NCBI GenBank assembly: GCA_964458125.1
Contig: CAYWHE010000111.1
Span: 1-13,129, forward strand
Reading direction: 5' to 3'
DNA length: 13,129 nucleotides
Source of the DNA: CAYWHE01 sp964458125
GTDB taxonomy: Bacteria > Bacteroidota > Bacteroidia > AKYH767-A > OLB10
Position 1 is the stretch's first letter; each line of letters opens with the position of its first letter. Below are positions 1 to 6,507 of the stretch, piece by piece. The position numbers were made by a program, and so were the translations under genes. The notes below the pieces were generated by a model, which saw nothing but the letters and a program-made list of their open reading frames with translations, made no database searches and was not told the DNA's origin.

Positions 1-59
1 AGGTATTAGAGACTCTGAAACACCATTCGGTATGGCAATAATGATTTCATCTCCGATTG

Positions 60-85
60 CATCGTTTGTGAGGACACAAACGATG
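60..85. repeat. Perfect 11-bp inverted repeat with 4-nt loop
   Basis: CATCGTTTGTG (60-70) is followed by AGGA and the exact reverse complement CACAAACGATG (75-85). This is a perfect 11-bp stem with a tetraloop on either strand. There is no T-run after it, so it does not look like an intrinsic terminator. It could be a REP-like palindromic element or a protein-binding dyad. Function is unknown. Confidence 0.75.
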
Positions 86-114
86 GCGAAAAACCAGATT
101 CAATCCGTGCCTGT

Positions 115-150
115 CTCGCCTCAGGCGAGGGTTCAGACATTTTCGCCTGA
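115..150. repeat. Overlapping, mutually exclusive inverted repeats
   Basis: CTCGCC (115-120) pairs with GGCGAG (124-129) across a 3-nt loop. TCAGGCGA (121-128), which uses the same right arm, can instead pair with TCGCCTGA (143-150) across a 14-nt loop. The two stems compete for bases 121-129. Such an arrangement can act as an RNA switch, but it can also simply be a palindromic repeat element. There is no T-run to make either stem a terminator. Confidence 0.55.
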
Positions 151-250
151 TATTGGCCAGAGCCCTTCCTTTGCCGGCGGCAGCAGCTATGCCGGATTTT
201 TTATTAACGATACCGTAGCAGCATCGGTTATATGAAACGTTTCAGGTGAA

Positions 251-268
251 ACTGTGTACAGGCACAGT
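251..268. repeat. 6-bp inverted repeat in the gap before the amidotransferase gene
   Basis: ACTGTG (251-256) and CACAGT (263-268) form a 6-bp stem around a 6-nt loop. Just upstream, GAAACGTTTC (234-243) is a perfect 10-bp palindrome. Both lie more than 70 bp upstream of the probable promoter box at 342-349, so they could be operators, but no known binding site is recognised. Confidence 0.35.
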
Positions 269-341
269 ACGCGCATCATAGGTAACGCTGTGGTATCCGG
301 AATAACTTTTTTTAATGGCTTCCGGTTATTCCCAAACTGTC

Positions 342-349
342 TACCTTTG
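342..349 (+). promoter_or_regulatory. Probable -7 promoter box for the amidotransferase gene
   Basis: TACCTTTG fits the Bacteroidota primary sigma factor -7 consensus TAnnTTTG. The start codon at 363 lies 13 bp downstream, so the 5' leader would be only a few nucleotides. No clean TTTG -33 element is seen at 19-21 bp spacing, so this rests on the -7 box and its position. An inverted repeat (GGAATAAC 299-306 with GTTATTCC 325-332) overlaps the expected -33 area and could be an operator. Confidence 0.45.
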
Positions 350-362
350 CATTTAGACACTC

Positions 363-947
363 ATGAACGGAACTATCCTTTTGCTCGATAATTACGATTC
401 CTTTACCTATAACCTGTTGCATTATGTGGAGGAAGTGAGCGGGAGAGCGGTAACGGTTTGCCGGAACGATGAAATCACCGTGGAGCAGGCGGCCGGTTAC
501 AGCGACATCCTGCTTTCTCCGGGACCGGGCCTGCCAGCTGATGCAGGTATACTGATCCCGCTTATCAGGGAACTCTCCCCCGCAAAAAAAATTCTGGGAG
601 TATGCATGGGCATGCAGGGCATGGCTTTGGCTTTTGGCGGTGAACTTCGCCGGCTCAGCCGGGTATGGCATGGAGTGGGCAGAAGGGTGGATGTAAGCGA
701 TCCACCCGACTGCCTGTTCACGGGCCTGGAGCCTTCGTTTATAGCCGGGCGTTATCATTCCTGGGTGGTGGATAAAAAGACACTTCCCGGTTGTTTCCGG
801 GTGACGGCCACCGATGAGGAAGGCGAGGTGATGGCCATACGACACCGTCAATACAATTGCTGTGGCGTGCAGTTCCATCCCGAATCCATCCTCACGCCCG
901 GCGGCAGGCAAATCATCCGGAACTGGCTGAACGAAACCCCGGCTTAA
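363..947 (+). CDS. pabA: Anthranilate / aminodeoxychorismate synthase component II (glutamine amidotransferase)
   Basis: This 194-aa protein is a class I glutamine amidotransferase subunit. It hydrolyses glutamine and passes ammonia to a chorismate-using partner (TrpE for tryptophan, PabB for folate). The N-terminal LLLDNYDSFTYNL (residues 6-18), LSPGPG (51-56), the nucleophile elbow GVCMG with Cys81, and GVQFHPES with His172 and Glu174 supply the full Cys-His-Glu triad at normal family length. The elbow reads GVCMGMQ, whereas many homologues have GVCLGHQ; the triad is unaffected. No trpE, pabB or other trp gene is adjacent, so sequence alone cannot separate a folate role (pabA) from a tryptophan or dual role (trpG); the symbol is given on the orphan context. 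The start at 363 is just downstream of a -7 box, and no Shine-Dalgarno motif is present. The TAA stop overlaps that of the convergent downstream gene. Confidence 0.93.
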   Translation: MNGTILLLDNYDSFTYNLLHYVEEVSGRAVTVCRNDEITVEQAAGYSDILLSPGPGLPADAGILIPLIRELSPAKKILGVCMGMQGMALAFGGELRRLSRVWHGVGRRVDVSDPPDCLFTGLEPSFIAGRYHSWVVDKKTLPGCFRVTATDEEGEVMAIRHRQYNCCGVQFHPESILTPGGRQIIRNWLNETPA

Positions 948-3184
948 CGGGCATGCTGCACCACCACTTTTTTAACCTGTATGTTTCCCTGTCCGGGTAC
1001 CACCTTCAAAAAATACATGCCGGCCGGTAAATTACCCGTCGGAATTTGCATGGACCCCCGGGTATGGAAGGCGGAAAATACGGTTTCTCCGGTGAGGTTG
1101 TTCAGTTGCAGGAAAGCAGCCTGCCGGTCTTTGCCTTCCAGCCTGATCATCATATTATCATCGGCCGGGTTCGGGTAAACGGACAGGATGTTTTCCGGGG
1201 CTGTAGCCATACCCGTACCGGATGACGGTTGATGCACATATAGCGTAATGCCTCCTGCATAATTGCCGGTGAGCAAATCGTTCAGACCGTCATTGTTCAC
1301 GTCACCGATGGCCAGCGTCAGCCGGGCCGGATCTTTGATGTCCCCGTAAACCGAATCGGACAGGTGAAATGATCCGTTCAGGTTGTTGCTGATGCTGTCG
1401 TATGAAAAGACCGTTCCGCGGGCCGAGCCGACCAGCAGGCGCCAGGTACCTGCCGAATCAACCAGTTGCGGGAAACTGAAACCATTGACATTATTCGGAT
1501 ACTGGGCCACATCCACGCCTCCGAAAGTACCGGTGATAAGGGAAAATACCGGGTTGGCCGATGTACCCGTGTTCTCATAATAAAATACTTTTCCCGCCTG
1601 GTTGCCGGCGATCAGATCCGGCAAACCGTCCTGGTTGACGTCCACCAATTGTGGCGTGCAGTAATTGCCCACATCCATGTTCTGGTAATTCGGTGCATTG
1701 AACTGGAAATTGGCAACAGGACCGGTGGCGATATTTTCAAAATAGATGATAGAACCGTCTTCCTGTCCCACCAGCATATCCTGGTCGTTATCCCCGTCCA
1801 GGTCCCCGAATGTTGGTGAGATGGCGCTCAGGTAATAGTTGCCCAGTGTGGCGTAATCGGTGGTCATCAGTTCATACGAGGGGTTGGTGGCGTTTCCGTT
1901 GTTCCTGAACCAGGCCAGCCTGGAAGAATAAAATCCCCAGGGGGTGAAGTAACCGTAGTTGCCGAGCATGATGTCCTGCAGGCTGTCGCCGTCGGCATCA
2001 AAAAAACTGACGTTGGCACCTGCACCCACTTCAATCATTTCATCGGTAAAGAGGTTATTCTTGAGGTGCACAAAATTGGAACTGTCCGTGCTGCCGATAT
2101 TTTTATAAAACCATACGTTGTTGATATTTTCGGAATTGCTGGCCGTACAGGGGGCCACCACCAGGTCCCGCACGCTGTCGTTATCCACGTCAAAATAATG
2201 GGCATGCGGAAAGGTGATCAGTTCAACGGCATCGTTATACGAAGGAAAGAGGCTGTCGTAGGAAACCATCAGGGCGCTGTCGGGGGTTCCACCGTTTTCC
2301 AGGTAAAGCAGGTTGTTGCCCAGGATATCCCCGTTTACCAGGTCCATCAGGCTGTCTCCGTTCCAGTTGGCGGCCAGCAGGCAGGAACCGGAATGCCGGG
2401 ATTTCAATAGTCCGGTAAAATCAGCTCTATCCTGCTTTTCATTACCCTGGTCAGGCGTTCCGGCTGGCCGGCAGACATTTAACAGGGCGGTATTGCTGAA
2501 TGGACTGAATCCGAAATGCCCCCAGCACATGACAGGGTCAATAAAAAAACTGTCCAGGCCGCAGGTACCCAGGTTCTGCATGGCCGAATTGCGGTGGAAC
2601 TCAACGAAGTTTCCCGAAGCCGATACGGTCAGTACATCGAGGTCACCGTCACCGTCTACATCTTCAATGGCCGGTAAGTTGACCGGCGAAACAAAAATGT
2701 TCCCGTTGAAGAAAAGGCTGTATTGAGTGTGCAACAGGGAATCTGCAAGGGAAAAACTCAGCCCGTTTCCGGGTGTGTAATCATTATGATAAATCATGAT
2801 ACCACCCTGCTCGCTGTAACAGAAAATGTCCGGGTTGTCATCGCAGTCGTAATCCGCCAGCAGGGCCCAGTCTTTCATGTCGGGAAAATGACGGATATAC
2901 TGCGGAGTATAAGTGTAATCAAATTGCCCGTAGGTGCCCTGATTGCGGTAAGTGGTGATGCGGTTGCCGTCCTTGTCGAACACAAACAAGTCCAGGATTC
3001 CATCCTTATCCAGGTCGATTTCCGAAAAAATGGGTGTGTTCAGTCCCCCGGCCCAGGCCAGTTTGAGCGGCACACCAAAAGCCGACACAGGGATGGACAG
3101 GTCGGGCTGGTAGTTCCCCTGGGAAAGCAAGAGGCAGGGGAAGAATATTCCGGGAAGAAACAGGGAAAGTATTTTGCAGGGCAT
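944..3184 (-). CDS. Secreted FG-GAP/VCBS repeat protein with T9SS sorting domain
   Basis: This 746-aa protein starts with a Sec signal peptide (residues 1 to about 22, hydrophobic FLPGIFFPCLLLS, no lipobox). Nine Asp-rich Ca-binding-like FG-GAP motifs follow, near 57, 111, 175, 273, 332, 396, 461, 515 and 628; examples are DVDGDGDLD (175-183) and DLDGDNDQD (461-469). They suggest a beta-propeller. The last 80 or so residues carry SVYPNPADDN (668-677) and LPAGMYFLKV (719-728), the hallmark of a type A T9SS C-terminal sorting domain, so the protein is expected to cross the outer membrane and be cell-surface attached or released. No catalytic domain is visible; an adhesive or structural role is inferred. 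Only the ATG at 3184 gives a signal peptide. The TPR-like gene lies 118 bp upstream on the same strand and could be cotranscribed. The stop is fused with that of the convergent amidotransferase gene. Confidence 0.93.
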   Translation of the reverse strand: MPCKILSLFLPGIFFPCLLLSQGNYQPDLSIPVSAFGVPLKLAWAGGLNTPIFSEIDLDKDGILDLFVFDKDGNRITTYRNQGTYGQFDYTYTPQYIRHFPDMKDWALLADYDCDDNPDIFCYSEQGGIMIYHNDYTPGNGLSFSLADSLLHTQYSLFFNGNIFVSPVNLPAIEDVDGDGDLDVLTVSASGNFVEFHRNSAMQNLGTCGLDSFFIDPVMCWGHFGFSPFSNTALLNVCRPAGTPDQGNEKQDRADFTGLLKSRHSGSCLLAANWNGDSLMDLVNGDILGNNLLYLENGGTPDSALMVSYDSLFPSYNDAVELITFPHAHYFDVDNDSVRDLVVAPCTASNSENINNVWFYKNIGSTDSSNFVHLKNNLFTDEMIEVGAGANVSFFDADGDSLQDIMLGNYGYFTPWGFYSSRLAWFRNNGNATNPSYELMTTDYATLGNYYLSAISPTFGDLDGDNDQDMLVGQEDGSIIYFENIATGPVANFQFNAPNYQNMDVGNYCTPQLVDVNQDGLPDLIAGNQAGKVFYYENTGTSANPVFSLITGTFGGVDVAQYPNNVNGFSFPQLVDSAGTWRLLVGSARGTVFSYDSISNNLNGSFHLSDSVYGDIKDPARLTLAIGDVNNDGLNDLLTGNYAGGITLYVHQPSSGTGMATAPENILSVYPNPADDNMMIRLEGKDRQAAFLQLNNLTGETVFSAFHTRGSMQIPTGNLPAGMYFLKVVPGQGNIQVKKVVVQHAR

Positions 3185-3298
3185 GGTGAGCTGTTTTGGT
3201 TAAGAATTCTTTTACGTAAAGTCAGGTAATAGGTTTTGGTCAGAATTTTCATATTTCCCGGGATTTTCTCCGGGCCACGTCAGGGATGCCTGAATTCA

Positions 3299-3317
3299 GA
3301 AATCAGTTGGTGATTTC
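3299..3317 (-). other. Hairpin spanning the stop codon of the TPR-like gene
   Basis: On the minus strand GAAATCA and TGATTTC form a perfect 7-bp stem with loop CCAAC, and the TGA stop codon lies inside the right arm. No T-run follows, so it is not a classical terminator. It could stabilise the 3' end of the message or be chance. Confidence 0.3.
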
Positions 3318-3620
3318 CTCCAATGCGCTTTTCAGTTCCCGGAAAGCCTGATGATTTTGTTGTTCGGCGGCCAGCTTCATGCCGGCGCCATAAACGGCTG
3401 CCGCTGCCTGATGGTTGTTTTCTGCTTCCAGGCACTTGCCCAACTGGTAATAGGTAGCCAGGTAAGAAGGAAATTGATTCAATACCCATTGCAGCTTGTC
3501 TGTTCCTTCCCTGGCTTGATGATTATTCAGCATTTCAAGCGCAAGGGCATAGTGCAGGAAGGGGTCGGAAGCATCCTCTTCCAGGTATTCTTCCAGTTGC
3601 TGTTGACGCGGGGTTTTCAT
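3303..3620 (-). CDS. Small tetratricopeptide-repeat-like protein
   Basis: A 105-aa soluble protein, rich in Ala, Gln, Leu and Glu, with no signal peptide and no membrane segment. Residues about 8-95 read as helical hairpins of TPR type: DPFLHYALALEML (19-31), then LATYYQLGKCLEAENNHQAA (53-72) and AAVYGAGMKLAAE (73-85), with the small/large/aromatic spacing of the TPR repeat. Small TPR proteins of this length, with the phrase DPFLHYALALE near the N-terminus, are familiar in Bacteroidota, but I know of no assigned function. A protein-protein scaffold role is inferred only from the fold. It starts at 3620 and is divergent from etfB, whose promoter lies in the shared 189-bp gap. A poor match to the -7 consensus (AACCTTCG on the minus strand) lies a short distance upstream of its start. 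Confidence 0.85.
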   Translation of the reverse strand: MKTPRQQQLEEYLEEDASDPFLHYALALEMLNNHQAREGTDKLQWVLNQFPSYLATYYQLGKCLEAENNHQAAAAVYGAGMKLAAEQQNHQAFRELKSALEEITN

Positions 3621-3665
3621 ATCACTTATTTTACGGAAGCGAAGGTTTAGGCACCAGATTGCGGT

Positions 3666-3686
3666 GATTCCGGATTCCGGATTTCC
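3666..3686 (+). repeat. Triplicated 7-bp direct repeat abutting the etfB -33 box
   Basis: GATTCCG (3666-3672), GATTCCG (3673-3679) and the variant GATTTCC (3680-3686) lie head to tail and end exactly at the TTTG -33 element. Tandem short repeats at this position are often regulator-binding sites, but no known site is recognised and the low-complexity origin is not excluded. Confidence 0.5.
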
Positions 3687-3718
3687 TTTGCGATATTAAG
3701 TAAAAACCTGTACGTTTG
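3687..3718 (+). promoter_or_regulatory. Bacteroidota sigma-type promoter for etfBA
   Basis: TTTG (3687-3690), a 20-bp spacer and TACGTTTG (3711-3718) match the Bacteroidota consensus TTTG-N19-21-TAnnTTTG perfectly. Transcription should start near 3725, leaving a leader of about 85 nt before the etfB ATG at 3810. This is the best promoter in the window. Confidence 0.75.
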
Positions 3719-3809
3719 CAACCCGAAAAACAGGTGGAATGATACTTTTTAAAACATTTTGCCGGTCCGTTCAGTTTATGAATAAAACCACTGTCAACTA
3801 CTTAACCGA

Positions 3810-4547
3810 ATGAAGATTCTTGTTTGCATCAGCCATGTACCGGATACCACCTCAAAGATCAGTTTCTCCGATGATCATAAAACCTTTATCACTGCCGGCC
3901 TCCAGTATATCATCAATCCTTATGATGAGATAGCGCTCACCAGGGCCCTTGAACTGACCGAAGGCTCCGGGGGTACCGTCACGGTGATCAACGTGGGCGA
4001 TGCTTCCACCGAACCCACGATCCGGAAAGCATTGGCCATTGGCGCCTCTGATGCCGTCCGGGTGGATGCGCCACCCCGTGATGCCTATTTCGTGGCGAAA
4101 CAGATCGCTGCCTATGCCGCTGCAAACCAGTTTGACCTGATTTTAACGGGCCGGGAATCCATCGATTACAACGGATCGCAGGTGGCCGCCATGGTGGGAG
4201 AAATGCTCGACATTCCTTCGGTAAGTATCGTTAAATCCCTGGCGGTGGAGGGTGGCAGGGTATTGCTAGAGCGGGAAATCGAAGGAGGCAAGGAGGTGAT
4301 CAGCGCGTCCATGCCGGTGGTGGCCAGCGCTTCGGAAGGCATGGCCGAGCCGCGTATCCCGAATATGCGAGGCATCATGTCTGCCAGGACAAAGCCCCTG
4401 CTGGTTATTGCAGCAACAGAAGTGCCCAGGCTGGCTGAAGTAAAATCTTACGATAAACCAAAACCCCGCGGACAGGTAAACCTCGTGTCTGCGGATGATG
4501 TTAATAAACTGGTCGACCTGTTGCATGGGGAAGCCAAAGTTTTCTGA
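3810..4547 (+). CDS. etfB: Electron transfer flavoprotein, beta subunit
   Basis: A 245-aa protein that forms the small subunit of the soluble ETF heterodimer. ETF accepts electrons from acyl-CoA and other dehydrogenases and delivers them to ETF:quinone oxidoreductase; the beta subunit classically holds AMP. The sequence opens with the ETF fold strand MKILVCISHVPDT (1-13), followed by INPYDEIAL (35-43), the nucleotide-site segment LTGRESIDYNGSQV (112-125) and the family-signature region PRIPNMRGIMSA (181-192). Length fits the family. There is no second ATG nearby that would keep the N-terminal strand, and no Shine-Dalgarno motif precedes it. etfA follows after 54 bp and a perfect promoter lies upstream, so the two are very likely cotranscribed. 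The usual fold and length give no sign of a bifurcating variant, but that cannot be settled by eye. Confidence 0.96.
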   Translation: MKILVCISHVPDTTSKISFSDDHKTFITAGLQYIINPYDEIALTRALELTEGSGGTVTVINVGDASTEPTIRKALAIGASDAVRVDAPPRDAYFVAKQIAAYAAANQFDLILTGRESIDYNGSQVAAMVGEMLDIPSVSIVKSLAVEGGRVLLEREIEGGKEVISASMPVVASASEGMAEPRIPNMRGIMSARTKPLLVIAATEVPRLAEVKSYDKPKPRGQVNLVSADDVNKLVDLLHGEAKVF

Positions 4548-4601
4548 TGGATCATGTTGCCATCCTTAACCTGATATTCCTGTTCTAAAAATAAGTTTAA
4601 T

Positions 4602-5579
4602 ATGTCTGTTTTAGTATATGCCGAACATACCGGCGGGCGGTTTAAAAAGTCAACCTTTGAAGTGCTTTCCTATGGTGCCGAAGTAGCCCGCATGTTGGGT
4701 ACTTCCTTATCGGCTGTAGTTATCGGTGAGGTCTCCGAAGCTGAGCTGAAATCCCTTTCCGTTTACGGTGCGCAGAAAATATTTCACGCTGGTCATGAAA
4801 AACTGAAGTCCTTCGTTAACCAGGCTTATGCCGCTGTGATTTCCGTTGCGGCGAAAGAGGATCAGGCCACCGTTATTGTTTTATCGGCCTCCTTCTCCGG
4901 CAAGGGGCTGGCGCCCCGCATCGCGGTGAAACTGGAAGCCGGGCTGGCAGACGGTGCGCTGGCGTTGCCGGATCTGTCGAATGGTTTCACCGTCAGGAAA
5001 ACGGCCTTCTCAGGAAAGGCATTTGCCGATGTATCCCTGACTTCCGAAACCAAAGTGATTACCTTATTGCCCAATTCGTATAAAATTTCAGAGAACCCTC
5101 AGGCCTTTCATCTGGAATCTTTTTCTCCACCGGTTAAAGACAGTGATTTCAATGCCATGGTGAAGGAAATCGTGAGGGCAGCAGACAAGGTATCCCTGCC
5201 GGAAGCCGAACTGGTGGTCAGCGCCGGACGAGGCCTGAAAGGACCCGAAAACTGGGGCATGGTGGAAGAGCTGGCTGCTTTGCTCGGTGCCGCCACGGCC
5301 TGCTCCAAACCGGTATCGGATGCCCATTGGAGGCCCCATTCCGAACACGTGGGTCAGACCGGGATCTCCATCAGTCCCAACCTCTATATTGCCATCGGTA
5401 TCTCAGGAGCCATACAGCACCTGGCCGGGGTGAGTTCCTCCAAGGTCATCGTCGTTATTAATAAGGACCCGGAAGCCCCTTTCTTTAAAGCGGCCGATTA
5501 CGGGATTATTGGTGATGCCTTCGAGGTAGTTCCGAAACTGATTGAAGCGGTTAAAAAATTCAAGTCGGTTACGGCCTGA
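4602..5579 (+). CDS. etfA: Electron transfer flavoprotein, alpha subunit
   Basis: A 325-aa protein, the FAD-carrying large subunit of ETF, which pairs with EtfB encoded just upstream. The N-terminal ETF domain (1 to about 190) precedes the C-terminal FAD domain: LVVSAGRGLKG (204-214), HVGQTG (249-254) and the family signature around LYIAIGISGAIQHLAG (261-276), then INKDPEAPFFKAADYG (286-301). In human ETF, residues equivalent to Thr253 and His273 contact the flavin. The segment CSKPVSD (234-240) aligns with GASRAAVD of human ETF, so the FAD-contacting Arg appears as Lys here. My recollection is that this is common in Bacteroidota, but it should be checked. The stop at 5577-5579 is followed by a T-rich stretch with only a weak stem before it. 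Electron donor and quinone partner genes are not in the window. Confidence 0.96.
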   Translation: MSVLVYAEHTGGRFKKSTFEVLSYGAEVARMLGTSLSAVVIGEVSEAELKSLSVYGAQKIFHAGHEKLKSFVNQAYAAVISVAAKEDQATVIVLSASFSGKGLAPRIAVKLEAGLADGALALPDLSNGFTVRKTAFSGKAFADVSLTSETKVITLLPNSYKISENPQAFHLESFSPPVKDSDFNAMVKEIVRAADKVSLPEAELVVSAGRGLKGPENWGMVEELAALLGAATACSKPVSDAHWRPHSEHVGQTGISISPNLYIAIGISGAIQHLAGVSSSKVIVVINKDPEAPFFKAADYGIIGDAFEVVPKLIEAVKKFKSVTA

Positions 5580-5606
5580 TTTTTTTTATTTGTTTATTAA
5601 AATATG

Positions 5607-5614
5607 TACTTTTG
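5607..5614 (+). promoter_or_regulatory. Possible -7 promoter box in the etfA-BFN gap
   Basis: TACTTTTG matches TAnnTTTG. The nearest TTTG upstream (5589-5592) is only 14 bp away, too close for a -33 element, though the area is very T-rich. If used, transcription would begin near 5621, giving a leader of about 160 nt for the BFN gene. Confidence 0.4.
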
Positions 5615-5640
5615 AGTTAAATATCCGTGTATTTTCCCTG

Positions 5641-5787
5641 ATGCCAGAGAACACGTCTAATAACCCCTGTATGCTGACCGGACCTGGAGGTGGAAAAGCG
5701 GATGTAACCATCAACACCAAATACTGTATAAGTGCTCCTGTGCGGAACATGCCCCATGGGGAAGCGCGATCAATCTTTTTCTCATGA
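5641..5787 (+). CDS. Possible small leader ORF upstream of the BFN gene
   Basis: An ATG at 5641, about 20 nt after the predicted transcription start, opens a 48-aa frame. It contains MPENTSNNPCMLTG and TKYCISAPVRNMP, and its TGA stop overlaps the ATG of the BFN gene in an ATGA arrangement, the geometry of translational coupling. The peptide has two Cys and no recognised domain. A longer in-frame start inside etfA exists but is unlikely. The gap is otherwise only a 204-nt untranslated stretch, so this could equally be chance. The perfect palindrome CCCCATGGGG (5752-5761) lies inside the frame. Confidence 0.25.
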   Translation: MPENTSNNPCMLTGPGGGKADVTINTKYCISAPVRNMPHGEARSIFFS

Positions 5788-6395
5788 AAAAAATCAAATT
5801 GGAAATTGTGGGACTATCCTTCAGCCAGACGCAGTCGGGCGCTTATGCACTCGTGCTGGGAGAGGAAGTGGGGCAGAGGCGGCTGCCGATCATCATCGGA
5901 GGATATGAAGCGCAGGCTATTGCGGTGGAGCTGGAGAACATGACCCCCAGCAGGCCCTTGACCCATGATTTATTTAAGAATTTTGCAGCTGCGTTTAATA
6001 TTCACATCACTGAAATCATCATTTACAACCTGAAAGAAGGAATATTTTTTGCCAAGCTCATCTGTACCAACGGTGATAAAACCCATGAAATAGATGCCCG
6101 TACCTCCGATGCCATTGCCATGGCCGTTCGGTTTAACTGCCCGATTTACACCTACGAATTCATTCTTTCCCAGGCCGGTATCCTGCTCGATGAAAATGCC
6201 GGACAGACCAATGAACCGAAAATAATAGAACGGGCCCCGGCTGAAAAGGAAAAGAAAAAAGGAAAGGACTCCAATGAATTTTCCACCCAGACCATTGAAG
6301 AATTAAAGGAGAACCTGATGCGCGCCATTGATGAAGAAGCCTATGAACGGGCTTCCAAAATCAGGGATGAGTTATCCAAAAGAAAAAAAACCTGA
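5784..6395 (+). CDS. Bifunctional nuclease family (BFN/DUF151) protein with C-terminal UVR motif
   Basis: A 203-aa cytoplasmic protein. Residues 1 to about 135 are the BFN domain, with EEVGQRRLPIIIGGYEAQAI (27-46), TPSRPLTHDLFKNF (54-67) and DARTSDAIAMAVRFNCPIYT (104-123), all hallmark segments of the family. Plant BFN members have been reported to have RNase and DNase activity; activity of bacterial members is poorly defined, so nuclease function here is inferred. A charged Lys-rich linker (152-165) joins a UvrB/UvrC-type motif at about 168-200 (EELKENLMRAIDEEAYERAS at 172-191), a helical hairpin used for protein contacts in UvrB and UvrC. The start at 5784 gives the canonical family N-terminus MKKIKLEIVGLSFSQTQ. 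The gene follows etfA after 204 bp and ends before a strong terminator. Confidence 0.9.
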   Translation: MKKIKLEIVGLSFSQTQSGAYALVLGEEVGQRRLPIIIGGYEAQAIAVELENMTPSRPLTHDLFKNFAAAFNIHITEIIIYNLKEGIFFAKLICTNGDKTHEIDARTSDAIAMAVRFNCPIYTYEFILSQAGILLDENAGQTNEPKIIERAPAEKEKKKGKDSNEFSTQTIEELKENLMRAIDEEAYERASKIRDELSKRKKT

Positions 6396-6426
6396 TCCCG
6401 GGATTTTCGTCAACAAATAATAAGGT

Positions 6427-6458
6427 CAGTCAGCCTCCGGGTTGACTGTCTTTTTTTT
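6427..6458 (+). terminator. Intrinsic terminator after the BFN gene
   Basis: A 9-bp stem (6427-6435 with 6440-6448, one G-T pair, otherwise Watson-Crick) closes on a TCCG tetraloop. After TC, eight T follow (6451-6458). It lies 32 bp past the BFN stop and separates the etf-BFN transcript from the transporter gene. Confidence 0.88.
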
Positions 6459-6507
6459 CGCCATCTCCGTTTTTCTTCTTTATTTTATCCCGTTATAAAT
6501 TCAATAT

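Larger units (their letters stand above)
1..362. other. Left-end region without a convincing gene; palindrome-rich
   Basis: No confident gene is visible. The forward frame starting at base 2 is open from the window edge to a TGA at 237, so the 3' end of a gene starting outside the window is possible. Its translation shows no recognisable motif, has low complexity (many S, A, Q), and runs through two perfect palindromes, so I do not call it as a CDS. The stretch contains inverted repeats at 60-85, 115-129, 121-150, 234-243, 251-268 and 299-332, an unusual density. The last part carries a promoter-like box for the next gene. Confidence 0.5.

Noticed and set aside
32..235. 67-aa frame at the left end
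   Set aside because: No motif, biased composition, and the frame runs through strong palindromes. It could still be the tail of a gene beginning before the window, since the frame is open to base 2, but this cannot be supported.
312..911. 199-aa frame on the minus strand opposite the amidotransferase gene
   Set aside because: It lies entirely antisense to a gene with intact catalytic motifs and shows no domain of its own; it is a GC-driven shadow frame.
2066..3229. Several forward frames of 114-168 aa inside the T9SS protein gene
   Set aside because: They mirror the repeated Asp-rich motifs of the real gene on the other strand and have no features of their own.
3040..3252. 70-aa minus-strand frame crossing the start of the FG-GAP protein gene
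   Set aside because: It is a frame-shifted reading of the same DNA; the 3184 start gives a signal peptide and the full repeat protein.
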